Assembly: GCA_030847615.1 (NCBI GenBank)
Contig: JAUMIR010000003.1
Span: 29,014,501 to 29,078,500, forward strand
Direction: 5' to 3'
DNA length: 64,000 bases
Source of the DNA: Gambelia wislizenii
Taxonomy: Eukaryota; Chordata; Lepidosauria; Squamata; Crotaphytidae
Below are positions 10,401 to 21,100 of the stretch, one piece after another; position 1 is the first letter of the stretch; every line of letters starts with the position of its first letter. The notes below the pieces were generated by a model, which had not been told where the DNA came from, did no database searches, and was given only the letters and a program-made list of their open reading frames with translations. A program made the position numbers and the translations under genes.

Positions 10401-10739
10401 TTCTCTCCCTCCCATTTGGGATTGGCAGTTCTCACACACAGTCAAGCCAAACATCAGGAGACAAGGGCAGGCCCCTCTTTGGGGCCAGGCCTGGATTCTG
10501 GGACGGAGGCTGGCGGCTCGCCTGCAGGGACCACGAACCCCATTGTGGCACCGGCCCCATCCAATCTGAAGTTCTCCCTCTGGTCTCAGAGGGTGGTGTG
10601 GGTGGGTGGCAAGCCCAAATGGCGGCCGCTCTCCCCAAGGACCCTTGGTTTCTGTCTCACTAAGGGGAGGTGATTCTATGGGGTGGTCTGGCCTGGAAAG
10701 GGGAGCATCTGTATGTTCCAGAGGCCATGAGAAATGCCA

Positions 10740-11004
10740 CCCTTAAACAGTGCCATGATGTAAAAAGTGCAGTTCATTTTGGGTATGTGAAAACTTTACA
10801 CTTGACATGACAGCAGTTTTTGTGGCCCAAAATCAGGAAGGAGGTAGAGGAGTATGTAAAGGGGTGTCACACATGTGCAGTGGCAAAAAGAGCGGGGGGA
10901 AAACCAAAAGGCTTATTGCTACCATTGCCTACCCCCACTATGCCCTGGGAAGTCATTAGTATGGATTTCATTGTTGAGTTGCCAGAAAGTAAGAAAAGGC
11001 AGTT
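10740..11004 (+). pseudogene. Gypsy integrase N-terminal half (HHCC zinc domain and first catalytic Asp)
   Basis: The zinc-binding end is GCHTCAVAKR, preceded by His residues in the 10755-10800 region. PWEVISMDFIVELPESK carries the first Asp of the D-D-E triad. The reading frame runs straight into a SINE at about 11005, which separates it from the rest of the catalytic core. Confidence 0.85.
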
Positions 11005-11275
11005 ATATTTATTTATTTATTTATACCCCACCCTTTAGCCACAAGGCTATCAGAGCGGCTTACAAATTGTTTTAAGCAATAGCAATTTACACATCTACAT
11101 TGCAAGAAGCAGCTTCCAATGTGTGTTAGCTAATTGCCCCCACAAGCTGGGTACTCATTTTACTGACCTACGAAAGGATGGAAGGCTGAGTGAACCTTGG
11201 AGCCTGCTGGAATTGAACTTGCAACGTGGTGACTTGCAGTAGTGGCATTTAACCACTGCACCACCAGGGCTCATT
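11005..11275 (-). mobile_element. tRNA-derived SINE inserted in Gypsy integrase, antisense
   Basis: Read on the minus strand, it starts AGCCCTGGTGGTGCAGTGGT, with an A-box-like TGGTGCAGTGG. A B-box-like GTTGCAAGTTCAATTCC follows. The tail is GTGGCTAAAGGGTGGGGTAT with (AAAT)n. This is the layout of a Pol III SINE with a LINE-derived tail. It splits the integrase between the first Asp and the segment starting at MTDLFSKQ (11282), so it inserted after the Gypsy element. A partial second copy lies at 6070-6240. Confidence 0.85.
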
Positions 11276-11985
11276 TGGGTTATGACTGACTTGTTTTCCA
11301 AACAGGCGCACTTTGTGGCCTGTAAGAAACTCCCAACAGCCTCCCAGATGGCCAGGTTGTTTGTACATCACATCTATAGGCTACATGGGGTTCCTGCTAA
11401 GATCATTTCAGATCGGGGAGCTCAATTCACCTCCCAATTCTGGAAGGTATTCACAAAATTGTTGGGGATTGAGTTGTGGTTGAGCATCTCTTATCATCCA
11501 CAAAGTGACAGCCAGAGTGAACATGTGAATCAGGTTTTGGAACAGTATTTATGGTGTTATGTCAACTTCCAGCAATCTGATTGGGTGGACCTTTTGCCAT
11601 TTGCAGAGGTAGCATAGAACAACACCACACACCAAAGCACGGGCTTCTCTGCTTTTAAAATTGTCTCAGGGCAGGACTTTAACCCTCTGCCTTTAGGAGA
11701 GGGGACCTCAAAGGACCCGGTCTCGGTGACCCAGTGGAGTCAACAAATTTGAGACGCGTGGCCAAAAGTTGTATCAGCCCTGGACTTTGCAAAAGCCCGT
11801 TATAAAGAACATGCTGACCAAAAGTGTGACCCTACTCCGCAGTATTCTGTAGGGGACTTGGTATTTTTATCTACCAAATTCCTAAAGAGCCCACAGCCCT
11901 CAAAAAAATTGGGGCCTAAGTACATTGGACCTTTCCCTATTGTTAGGGAAATTAATCCTGTGGCTTTTGAACTATCATTGCCCAA
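11276..11985 (+). pseudogene. Gypsy integrase catalytic core and C-terminal part
   Basis: MTDLFSKQAHFVACKKLPTA continues the core. IISDRGAQFTSQFWK holds the second catalytic Asp and SYHPQSDSQSEHVNQVLEQY the Glu of the D-D-E triad. The frame hits a TAG at 11615-11617 after PFAEVA, and another stop occurs further on. It resumes with KYIGPFPIV and PKMYHNVHPVFHSSLLKP, the conserved GPF/Y module typical of chromovirus integrases. The integrase would insert the cDNA into chromatin. Confidence 0.88.
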
Positions 11986-12099
11986 GATGTATCATAACGT
12001 CCACCCTGTGTTTCATTCTAGTTTGCTCAAGCCAGCGTGCCCTTCAGTTCGATATCATCAAGATCCTGAGCCATCACTTCGCCCTATCCTGATGGACAA

Positions 12100-12283
12100 A
12101 GATCAACACTTGAGATTTCTGATGTACTGGACTCTCAGGTGCACGGGGGGGGGGGGGTTGCAGTATCTGGTGAAATGGAAACATTTACCAATGGGTCATG
12201 CTGAGTGGGTAAATGTTGAACCTATTAATGCCCCGTGCTTATTACGAAAGTTCCATGCTTGCTTTCCTGATAAGCCCGGCTAA
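12100..12283 (+). pseudogene. C-terminal chromodomain of Gypsy integrase
   Basis: LQYLVKWKHLPMGHAEWVNV followed by an LLRKFHACFPDKPG end matches the 'YLVKW.G....TWEP...L...FH..P' pattern of chromodomains fused to Gypsy integrases. A poly-G run (12146-12156) in the first strand suggests local slippage. Such chromodomains bind modified histones and steer integration. Confidence 0.85.
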
Positions 12284-12300
12284 GAGGGAGGGGGAGGTTA
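12282..12300 (+). other. Polypurine tract of Gypsy element
   Basis: TAAGAGGGAGGGGGAGG lies about 20 bp before the 3' LTR. A purine tract here normally primes plus-strand DNA synthesis. The ~20-bp gap to the LTR is larger than usual. Confidence 0.55.
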
Positions 12301-12318
12301 TTCTTTGGGCAGGCGGTA

Positions 12319-12682
12319 TGTCAGGCTCGTCCATGGAGTCTGGGTTTTAGAGTAGACTTCATGGAAGATTCTGACATGAGGTTGGTAACAGGCTTTGGCT
12401 TGTTTTCCTTGTCTAGGCCTCTCTCCCTTTGGGTGGGTGCCAGCCCACCTTGTTGGGCCTGGGAACGCTGCTCTCCACAGCAGCTCAAGGTCACAGCTCC
12501 AGGTGCTGGCTGGGGTGCTTGCTATCCTCCCTACATGCCATTCTCATGCTGTAAGGGTTTATCTGGGTATTTTGCTAGCCTGTGTTTAGTTTTGGCTTTG
12601 CCTATGTTCCTGATACACACATCCTTGCTTAATAAAGATTTCTTATTGAGTGAATGTGACCGTTTGTTCTTGGTACATCACA
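12319..12682 (+). repeat. 3' LTR of Gypsy element
   Basis: It runs from TGTCAGGCTCGTCC to GGTACATCACA, 364 bp, co-linear with the 5' LTR. It carries AATAAA at 12631-12636. Confidence 0.92.
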
Positions 12683-12687
12683 CAATC
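12683..12687. repeat. 5-bp target-site duplication of Gypsy element (right)
   Basis: CAATC is identical to 6519-6523. Confidence 0.9.
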
Positions 12688-12817
12688 AATGAGTTCACTA
12701 AGCTGGGTCCTGGCCTCATACCTTTTAGTCCAAACCCTTAGATGGTGTTTCTAATTCAGCAAAAGATTTTCCAGCCAGGGCTCAGTTTTCAGTATCATAC
12801 CTCTGCACCGCCAGCAG

Positions 12818-12962
12818 CCCATAGAATCATGGAATTGGAAGCGACCACAAGGGCCATCCAGTCCAACCCCCTGCCATGCAGGAATATCCAATCAAAGCAT
12901 TCCTGACTCCACCACATTCCATTGGCAGTGCATTCCATTGCCAAACAGTTCTTAGTAGCCAA
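12818..12962 (-). mobile_element. CR1 LINE 3' end, antisense
   Basis: ATAGAATCATGGAATTGGAA is followed by GGGCCATCCAGTCCAACCCC and CATGCAGGAATATCCAATCA. This is the reverse complement of the standard CR1 3' UTR and its ATTCTATGAT tail. Confidence 0.85.
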
Positions 12963-13970
12963 TTGAGAAGGGGAGAACCAGGTAAATATTCAAAGAAGTG
13001 TGTACACTGTCAATTAAACTCTATGCCTATAGTCAATACACAATTCTCACATAGAGGTATGTGTATAATATATATCTATGTATAATGAAAATTAAATCCT
13101 GTTTATACAATTGCCAAAATTCTATATGTTACACAAAAATACAAAGGAAAAATGCAATAATACAATGTGGTCAATCAGCTCTGTATGATATACAATATAG
13201 AACAATATATGCATTTAAATTGATACACAAACAACTTTGCTCAGGAGATTCTCTATGTTGTTTTGTAGTCACTTCTTCAGTGTGTATCTAAAATAAATAT
13301 GTTGTTACAATTGAACCATGTATTATATCAAATAAAACCATTTTTATTTTAATTGTTTGTTGAAGAAAGAAATGCTGAGCTAACCGCATGAAAGTAACTA
13401 TTTTCATAAATCTTGTGTGAATGTGTTTTCAACAATTTCTATAAAGAAAAAAAGTTTTAATCTCCAGTATATGTATTATTGCTAATTCTAATTGTTATGT
13501 AAACTGTAAATGCAACCAATGGGCTCACATTTATGATTTAACTGTATTTAGGAAGGAGCAATCTGTTGCTTCTTTAAATTGGTTCTGCAAAGTAAATGAA
13601 TAGTACTTTTATATAGTACTAGTACTATACTATATATATTTTAAATTCATAGTCCTATATATATATTAAATTACAATTAATGATAAATGTGAATCATTTT
13701 AAACCATACAAACTCACCTCTATGTCTACCTAAATATATTTCCTGAATATATTTCACCAAAATTTAATCCCTATGGGGTGTGTTCTCTCTGTCTAAAAAA
13801 GACAATGAGAATATTTAGTAATATTAATAATAAGGAAATTAGTGTAAAGCACAAGAACAAGGCTTACCTACAACTGCCTTGGGTATTTTCCAACGATGCA
13901 GGCATAAACAGAATACTCACAGATGTTATATAGTATGTTAAATGTAACTGAGTTTGTTTAATGTTAATTT
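12963..13970. other. AT-rich non-coding, nothing recognised
   Basis: There is AT-rich sequence with a TA-rich patch near 13605-13680. Two open frames (12876-13085, 13061-13291) lack any domain signature. Confidence 0.5.
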
Positions 13971-13974
13971 ATTT

Positions 13975-14345
13975 AAAGAAGTGTAAGAGAAACTCCCAAG
14001 GAGGCGAAGTGTCAGGAAGTTCTTCCTAATGTTTAGGTGGAATCTCTTTTCCTGTAGTTTGATTCTGTTGCTCTGTGTCCTAGTCTCTGGAGCAGCAGAA
14101 AACAAGCTTGCTCCATCCTCAGTATGATATCCCCTCAAATGTTTAAACATGGTAACATATCACCTCTTAACCTTCTCTTCTCCAGACTAAACATACCCAG
14201 CTCCCTAACCTGCTCTTGGATTGTGGTGCCCAGAACTGGACACAGTATTCCAGGTGAAGTCTGACCAAAGCAGAATAGATTGGCACTATTACTTTCCTTG
14301 ATCTAGACACTATATTGATCTAGACACTATACTCCTATTGATAAC
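13975..14345 (-). mobile_element. CR1 LINE ORF2 3' part, antisense
   Basis: On the minus strand it carries the CR1 C-terminal coding text, including YHTEDGASLFSAAPETRTQS and 'CVQFWAPQF'-like sequence. A short local duplication (GATCTAGACACTATA twice, near 14301-14331) is present. The true 3' UTR and tail are missing. Confidence 0.8.
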
Positions 14346-14780
14346 ATAAATTGTTTATTTATTTATTTAATTGGCATTTAACTTCAGGATAGTAATTTAT
14401 TTAACCCTGAAGATCTTAGGGCAGCTTACAATAATATTAATTTAAACAAATAAATATTAAAAAATAAAAGTCTAAAAATATACTAAATCATTTATCAGTT
14501 AAAAACCAGAAAATCTTAAAACCAGATAAACCAACTTAAAATAATTCCAACTATAGCACATGTGCAACCTGGATAAAATCAATTAGGCTAAAATAATTTA
14601 ATAAAAAGCCATGTTTTAACTTTGAGCCAAAATGATACCATTGTTGGTGCCATCCAGGCCTCCAAGGGGAGGGTATTATACAACTGGATTGCCACCACAG
14701 AGAAGGCCCTCTCCCATGTCTTTCCACAATGTATTAATGTACCAGTGGGCCATGGATAAGGGCCCCTCCAGTAGACCTCT
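14346..14780 (-). mobile_element. Degraded LINE 3' region (L2/CR1-like), antisense
   Basis: (TTTA)n is followed by TTAGGGCAGCTTACAATAAT and an AAATAA-rich run. Next comes TTGCCACCACAGAGAAGGCC, which is common upstream of such tails in reptile LINEs. Exact family not resolved. Confidence 0.45.
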
Positions 14781-15890
14781 ATTCTTGGGCAGCCATTTAT
14801 AGAGAGAGGCTGATAAATAGGAGAAATTTCACCTATGTCATCAGCTACAAACTCTTGTGTCTTCTTCTGGGGAGACCAATTGTACATGTTTAAAAGTAAT
14901 TCCTTTTCTGATTTTTTTTTTGGGGGGGGGGCGGAGGATTGCTTATTTGTGCCTATAGGGAAATGAAAAAAACTTGAATGGGTTAGTACTATATTTACAT
15001 GACAGTATATAATTTTACATTGAAAACCAAAACTATTTACCAGTGCTTTACATATCATTTTATCACTATTCACCCAAAACATTTCAATACTATCAAATAC
15101 AAACCATTTAAAACACTAAGAGAAGAAATCTAGTCTTCCAGTACCCTCTGCAACTTAATGAACTGGTAAAAAGCCCAAACAAACCAATGTAATTACCATA
15201 AAAAGGCTATTACATAGTTCGTCACATTTGACTTGTTTTTAGGATAAAGAGTAAAATAGTCACACTTTTTTTATATTAAAAATGATTTTACTTATTTTTT
15301 TTAAATCTTCTGTACTATTTTATTCTTCCATCAGGTATATTCCTTTTCAGTTCAATGATAAGCCTTTATACCCGCACATAAATCCGTGATTAACAAAAAT
15401 CCATTGTTTTAAATTGTGTGCAAAATCCAAAAACAAATGCAACACCCATTTTGTTATAGGAAAAAAAAGAAGAAGAAGAGGGATGGGGGACAAGAGTGAA
15501 TTCACTGACCTAACTCTTACAACTTGTCACATATTGAAAAAGACAGTATAGTGCAGTGGTTGGATTCCTGAAGAAATTCACAGCCTGGAGATACCCTGGA
15601 AAGACCAGGATCCAAATGCCCATTGAAGCTGGGATTATCTTGGGCCACAAAACCTACTGGCTTTCCACCTTCTAGCCAGCATATTGTGCTCCCAAAGATG
15701 GCCTGTCACCCCCACTCCATTACCTAGATAAAAAGGGAAGAATTCTGCATGAACATGTCGACTAGCATCAGCAGGTGCCTCCTCTGCTGTCACGTGACAC
15801 TCCCTCTGAAGCCAGGAAGGAGGACCTCAGCATGTGATCAAAGCTGGTCATATGCAGGTGGCCTTGAGCTAGGGGCCTCCTTCCTGGCTG
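14781..15890. other. Non-coding stretch without recognised genes
   Basis: The open frame 14588-15082 on the minus strand crosses a poly-C/T tract and the LINE remnant and has no domain. A small inverted pair, GCCAGGAAGGAGG near 15812 and CCTCCTTCCTGGC near 15877, could fold. Confidence 0.5.
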
Positions 15891-15894
15891 CAGA

Positions 15895-16335
15895 GTGAGC
15901 ATCGAGTGATTCTTTGTCCTTCGAGCCTGTGCAATGGATTTTTCTGGTGGAGCGCAGCGTGCACAGAACTGGCTTCACCCATTAAACCAGAGATTCATCT
16001 GCCGTGGCCTTGCAAGCATGGACGTGGCAGCGAGGTCCTCGGGCCGTAGGTTTGATTAGAGTTTCCTTCTCTTAGATGGTTGACCTTACAGGGTTGGACA
16101 AGCACCATCTGCCCGGGTTTGGGATTAGAGTTTTCCTTCTCCTAGGACGGTTGCCACAAGTCTAGAGAGCTCATCCTGCCCTTTGACGCTCTTTGTCAGA
16201 CCCTTCGGTTTTGACCTGTCTGGCATGGGAGACCCTACCAGTGGCTATTATGCCACCGCCAGCATAGCTCAAAACATCATTAGGGTACACAAGCCTCTCT
16301 CCCATGACAAGGGGGCATCAATGGAGAGGAGAGTG
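15895..16335 (+). mobile_element. LINE 5'-UTR-like segment, isolated copy
   Basis: From TTTGTCCTTCGAGCCTGTGC to GACAAGGGGGCATCAATGGA this matches the segment at 18991-19460 (+) and 47280-47855 (-). In those places it is joined to coding parts of the APE-type LINE, so it is inferred to be that LINE's 5' UTR. A short open frame (PFGFDLSGMGDPTSGYYATA) is shared by all three copies. Whether it is ever translated is unknown. Confidence 0.65.
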
Positions 16336-18690
16336 AGCATCAGTGTCCAGCTATATTGTCGAGTGCGAAGGTACAGACCCTGCATTCCTGTGCTGGCCCA
16401 ATCTAGGTTTTCCCTCATGAAGCAGATTTTCCTGGGTGTGTAATTAAAATGTTTCAAATGGGTGTACCCCGGCTTCCCCCTGTCTTTGCCTTGGGCATTA
16501 TCAGGACTGTACAGAGGCAAGACAGGTCAAGAGCCCTGCATCATTTGGACTGCAGGGCTCCAAGATCAGTGGAAGTGAGGGTAAATAATCCATTGAGACA
16601 ATCCATTAAACAGTGATTCAGACTTGGCACTAATTAAAATCAATTACATTTTTAATTTAGAAATTTTCTAATGTAAAAAGGCAAGTTAATTTATTTTTAG
16701 ATTTAATTGACTTAAGTTAGAATTTTATCATTAACTTAATTTCAGATTTAAGTTATTAGTTGCTTTAGTTACACAATTATTTAATTAAATGAGATACCAT
16801 GTTAATGAGCTAACAAATTTTATATTTCCCATCTGATTCTTTACCTAAGGCCTCATTCTCTTGGATTTTGAAAGCTGCTTCTTGTTCTTTGTTAGTCCTC
16901 CTACATTAAACGTTTTGTGTATAATGGAGAGTTACTATGTTTAGGTCTCAACATTTAAACCACTACAGATGCAAATAGCTATAGCAATAATTTATTTTTG
17001 TTCACAATTAGGAATATGACAGTTCAGTTAATTCCAAGGATAAAAGATGTTATACCAACAAGTAGTAAGGACAGCTTTGCACCCAGATGGACCTCCAGTT
17101 ATGTACAGTGTAGTGCTCCACAAAACTGCCTCATTTGTATCAGGAGACAGGATTTTGAAGCTCTTAACCATGGGAATTTTGCTGGGATCCACATGGAACT
17201 CTTCAGGAAGCTTGGGGGGGGGGAAGGGAGGCAGGATAAGGAGATTTGTTATAGGAGATGGAAAAAGGGAAAGTAAGAACACTATTTTTGTAGGGAGGAT
17301 GGGAAATGGGGCTTTCAAAAATTCATGCTGTCCTTTCCCTCTTTTCCAGACTCAAGGCAGGGACAAAGTGTTATGTGGACTAAAGTCTCAGAAGGCATTT
17401 TTCAACTTCTGTTTCTAATGGCTTTTGTGCAGGATTTTAACTTAAATGTAGTACAGTCAGCCCTCCACACTTCTGGGCTTAACTTTTATGGATTTGATTA
17501 TTCATGGGTTATTTACTTCCACCTCCACTGCTGCCTGATTCCAGTTCTGCAAGCCTCACAAGACAGAGAAACTACAAACACACAGCAAGGCTTGTAAGTT
17601 CCTGTTAAAAATGATTTAGGGCAGCAACAGAGGTGATGGCAAGCCTGCCAGCAATCTGCTTCTGCCTTGTAAAGGAACCCTGCCTCCTCCAATTGAATCT
17701 ACATAACATACTTTTGTGTGTGTGTTAAAAATGGGGCGGGGGGGCGGAGTTAAAGATGTTCATTTTTTTCCCCACTGTCACAGGGGTCCTGAGCCCAATA
17801 ACTCCAGGAAATAAGGAAGGCCAAGTGTAGTTAATTTTTCCATTACAATTGTAAATGTAATAGAATTAGAGTTTTGAGATTATTATTTACTTAGTTTTAT
17901 TTAGTATATCCTGCCTTTCTCCCTTTTTCATAGCAACTTTACTGTCTCTGGGCACAGAAGAAGTAGATAAACAAATAGGCAAATGTGAGAGATGCTAGGG
18001 GTTAATCTCAATCAAGGGGGAATAGCCACTGTGGGTGTTTTAATAATGGACCTCCCCTAATCTGGAGCCAACACTGTAATTACCCATTATGTATGTTGTA
18101 AACCCCTCTGTCCAAATGGAAAGCTTACATTTTAAAACAGCTTATATATCCTTTAAAGATTCTTACCCTTATGGCATGTACATTTTTATTCTTTGAAATA
18201 ATAATAGTTACAGGATCCAGTTCTATACTAGAATGAATGTGGAAAAATTGTGGAATTTTTACTGTAGCCATTTCATCATGCTTATTTCCACATATGACCT
18301 TTATATTTTCTCTCATAATTCCCAAAACCTTATTTCAGTCATGTGTTTATATAACTCACACAAGGATATTGGGTGGTTCTACTCAGTAAATTTAATCCCT
18401 GAAATTAATAAAGAGGAATTGATGTTTCCAGAAATGAAAGTCTAGAAATCAAACTCAATTAACTCAATTAATTAATTGAACCCACATTGGGCCCACCACA
18501 GCTTCAAAATCCTTGAGACTGCCTTTATTTCTTCTCCATTGACCATTTCTATCTCATCCTTATTCCATTTATTTCCCTCTTTTCTTGATAGCTTTTATAA
18601 TCTCAAGACTCAAGTCCTATAAATATTTACAAATAGCAGGAGCCTAATGAGTTATGAGACACTTCATTAACAGGGAGTTAGTCTTTATGC
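16336..18690. other. AT-rich non-coding region
   Basis: The part at 16600-16830 is very AT-rich with TTAATT words. Open frames near 17000-17600 run through a poly-G tract and carry no domain. The part at 17890-17960 resembles the LINE tail text 'TATCCTGCCTTTCTCCC'. No gene is recognised. Confidence 0.5.
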
Positions 18691-18990
18691 TATAACATTG
18701 GATTAATACCTCAATGCTGGTGATCCCTGCTTGCTCAAGGACAGCAACATTAGTCACATAGTCAGTCCAGTGTATATTTAGGATTGTGCGTATAGAGCAC
18801 TGATGAAAGCATTCGAGGAGTTGTAAGTGGTGGCGATAGGTGACCCAAGTTTCAGACCCATAAAGGAAAATAGACAGTATAATGGCTCTATACACATTGA
18901 TTTTTGTGCTTCACCTCAGGTGTTTATTACTCCAGACTCTTTTGTAAAGTCTTCCAAATGCACTATACGCCGTTGCTAGTCTGTTGCAGG
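18691..18990 (-). mobile_element. Inverted segment of LINE RT C-terminus
   Basis: On the minus strand it encodes AFGRLYKRVWSN, then YRAIILSIFLYGSETWVTYR, and ends at VLEQAGITSIEV. In the copy at 620-1268 this segment runs directly into LRWAGHV. Here it is inverted, and LRWAGHV lies on the plus strand from 19461. The layout is that expected from twin priming during LINE integration. Confidence 0.8.
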
Positions 18991-19460
18991 GTTGGGTCTG
19001 CGGCTTCCAGTGCATCTTTGCACCTGCCATTTTGTCCCTCGCCTATCACTACAGGGCTTTTTTGGAATTGGATTTGTTCTTTGAGCCTGTGTAATGAATT
19101 TTTCTGGTGGAGTGCAGTGTGCACAGAACTGGTCTCAACCTTTAAACCAAAGGTTCATCTACTGTGGCCTTGCAAGCATGGACAGTAGCAGCGAGGTCCT
19201 CGAGTTGTAGGTTTGATTAGAGTTTCCTTCTCTTAGATGGTTGACCTTACAGGATGGGACGAGCACCATCTGCCCGGGTTTGGGATTAGAGTTTTCCTTC
19301 TCCTAGGATGGTTGCCATAATGCTAGAGAACCCATCCTGCCCTTTGACGCTCTTTGTCAGACCCTTCGGTTTTGACCTGTCTGGCATGGGAGACCCTACC
19401 AGTGGCTATTATGTCACCGCCAGCATAGCTCAAAACATCATTAGGGTATGCAAGCCTCTC
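18991..19460 (+). mobile_element. LINE 5'-UTR-like segment placed between inverted and forward LINE parts
   Basis: It begins near CAGGGTTGGGTCTGCGGCTT and ends at TAGGGTATGCAAGCCTCTC. It matches 47280-47855 in reverse and 15895-16335. It is fused to the 3' coding end with no tail or TSD between them. Confidence 0.75.
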
Positions 19461-19908
19461 CGCTGGGCAGGGCATGTTTCTAGGATGGAGGACCATCACC
19501 CCCCCCCAAAAAAATAGTACTCTACAGTGAACTTGCCACAGGTCAGCGTAAGAGGGGCGCTCCAAAAAAAGATACAAGGACTCCCTGAAACAACATCTCA
19601 GACTCAGCCAAATTGATCACCAACAATGGTCCACCCTGGCCTCACATCGGGAGGCATGGAGACGCACTATCCACAATGTTGCAGCCTTATTTGAGAACTC
19701 ACGACGAACAAGTCTTGAAGAGAAACGACAACGCAGAAAGAATCACAACCCGGAAACATCACCCAAGGAGACCTTCTGTTGTGCTTTCTGCAACCGGACT
19801 TGTTTATCTCGGTTTGGCCTTTTTAGTCATCAGCACACTTGCAGAAAGCACGGGATGAGTCCTTCCTGAATCTTTATTTGTGAAGAAAAGCCAGAGAGAT
19901 AGAGAGAT
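19461..19908 (+). mobile_element. LINE 3' end (post-RT region, zinc finger, hairpin tail)
   Basis: It starts at CGCTGGGCAGGGCATGTTTC (RWAGHVSRMEDH), runs through LFENSRRTSLEEKRQ-type basic sequence to a C-terminal zinc finger, and ends with GAAGAAAAGCCAGAGAGATA. A poly-C/poly-A run (19501-19514) and a frameshift break the ORF. Several positions differ from the copy at 620-1268. Confidence 0.8.
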
Positions 19909-20100
19909 TAATACAAGGTTTTCCTAGTATTAGTAGTCAACATTTATAAATGTATAAGATTTCTTATAATTGTTCTTATAAATATTAAATATTCTATCAT
20001 AATCCTGATACAAAAATTTCTCACAAGATATTTTTCTGAATAAATTTCTATATTTTTTTTGCAGTTTTCTCTTCCTGAAGTAGAAGGCCATTTTGTAGAA

Positions 20101-20187
20101 TGTTCTCTTAGTACCCTCCATCATTAAAGTTCTCTTAGTACCCTCCATCATTAAAGACAGACAGACAGACTGACTGACTGATTGAGT
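20101..20187. repeat. Tandem duplication and (AGAC)/(TGAC) microsatellite
   Basis: TTCTCTTAGTACCCTCCATC recurs in two adjacent ~27-bp units (20102-20154). AGACAGACAGACTGACTGAC follows. Confidence 0.8.
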
Positions 20188-20397
20188 TGACACCTCTTGT
20201 AAAGTTAAGTACAGTAAACAGAAACCTCTTGATAGTTTCAAGAAGATTTCTTTTGCTGTTGGAAGAGCAAGAGAAGATTGTGTGGAGGGTTCCCCTAAGG
20301 GTCGGGGGGAACTTACAGGAAACTGGGAAAATGTTTTTCACCACATACTTACTTCTTCAGAAGAGATGCTACAAATTCCAGACACATGATATACTAA

Positions 20398-20445
20398 TAC
20401 CTTATGGCAGGAGTCAACTTATTTGTTGACTCATGCCATAAGGTA
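20398..20445. repeat. Near-perfect hairpin
   Basis: TACCTTATGGCAGGAGTCAA(C) pairs with (G)TTGACTCATGCCATAAGGTA: 20 of 21 bases, with a 6-base loop TTATTT. It sits at the upstream edge of the L2-like LINE end. Confidence 0.85.
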
Positions 20446-21100
20446 CCCTTGTGCCTTGATCCGGAAACTTCAGTTGGTACAAAATATGGCAGCCAGAGTG
20501 GTCTCGGGAACATCTTGGAGAGACCATATAACTCCAGTATTAAAATCTCGGCACTGGCTGCCTATCAGTTTCTGGGCCTAGTATAAGGTGTTAGTTATTA
20601 CCTAAATGGCTTGGATCCAGCTTATCTTCAGAACCGCCTCATCCCATGCAATCCTCCCCATGCACTCTGGTCCTCTGGGAGGAATTTGCTTCAGCCACAA
20701 AATTCTAGGCTGTCTGTAACCTCCCAGAGGGCCTTTTCGGTAATCGCCCCTAATTTATGGAATGGCCTGCCAAATGAGATCCATCAGATGACAACATTAA
20801 GTAGCTTTTAAAAAGCACTAAGGACAGATCTCTTTTGGCAGGCCTTACCTGATTAGATCCTGGCCTCAGGAGCTGTGTCTCCTGGCCTTTTAAAAAGTCT
20901 TGTTTATATTTCTTTTTAAATGTGATTTTAGTTAGGTGGTTTTAATTTTATACTGTTTAATGTCTTTTTATGGGGGTGGGTGGGGGTGGGTGGTGCTTTA
21001 ATCAGCATTGTAGGGTTTTAATTGTTGGAAGCTGTCCCAATTGTTTTTAGCAGAGGGGTGGGGTATAAATAACTATTATTATTATTATTATTATTATTAA
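20446..21100 (+). mobile_element. L2-like LINE 3' end
   Basis: The reading frames give KLQLVQNMAARVVSGTSWRD, then HITPVLKSRHWLPI and RAFSVIAPNLWNGLPNEI. These are hallmark blocks of the C-terminal RT region of L2/Rex-type LINEs. The element ends with GGGGTATAAATAACTATT and an (ATT)n tail at 21072-21098. Stops and frameshifts are present, so it is inactive. Confidence 0.82.

Larger units (their letters stand above)
6524..12682 (+). mobile_element. Gypsy (Metaviridae) chromovirus-type LTR retrotransposon, Sushi-like
   Basis: The element has two direct 364-bp LTRs beginning TGTCA and ending ATCACA, flanked by a 5-bp duplication CAATC. Between them, in order, are a Gag with a CCHC knuckle, an aspartic protease trace, RT with YLDD, RNase H, integrase and a C-terminal chromodomain. 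That order (integrase last, then chromodomain) defines Gypsy chromoviruses. The Gag is of the Sushi-ichi type related to the domesticated PEG10/RTL family. The two LTRs differ at roughly 15-17 positions by eye (about 4%). The coding region has several stops and frameshifts, and a SINE interrupts the integrase. The copy is therefore old and inactive. No envelope gene is seen. Confidence 0.93.

Noticed and set aside
15895..16443. PFGFDLSGMGDPTSGYY open frame as a small conserved protein
   Set aside because: Found in all three copies of the LINE 5'-UTR-like segment. No evidence that it is translated. Treated as part of the LINE.
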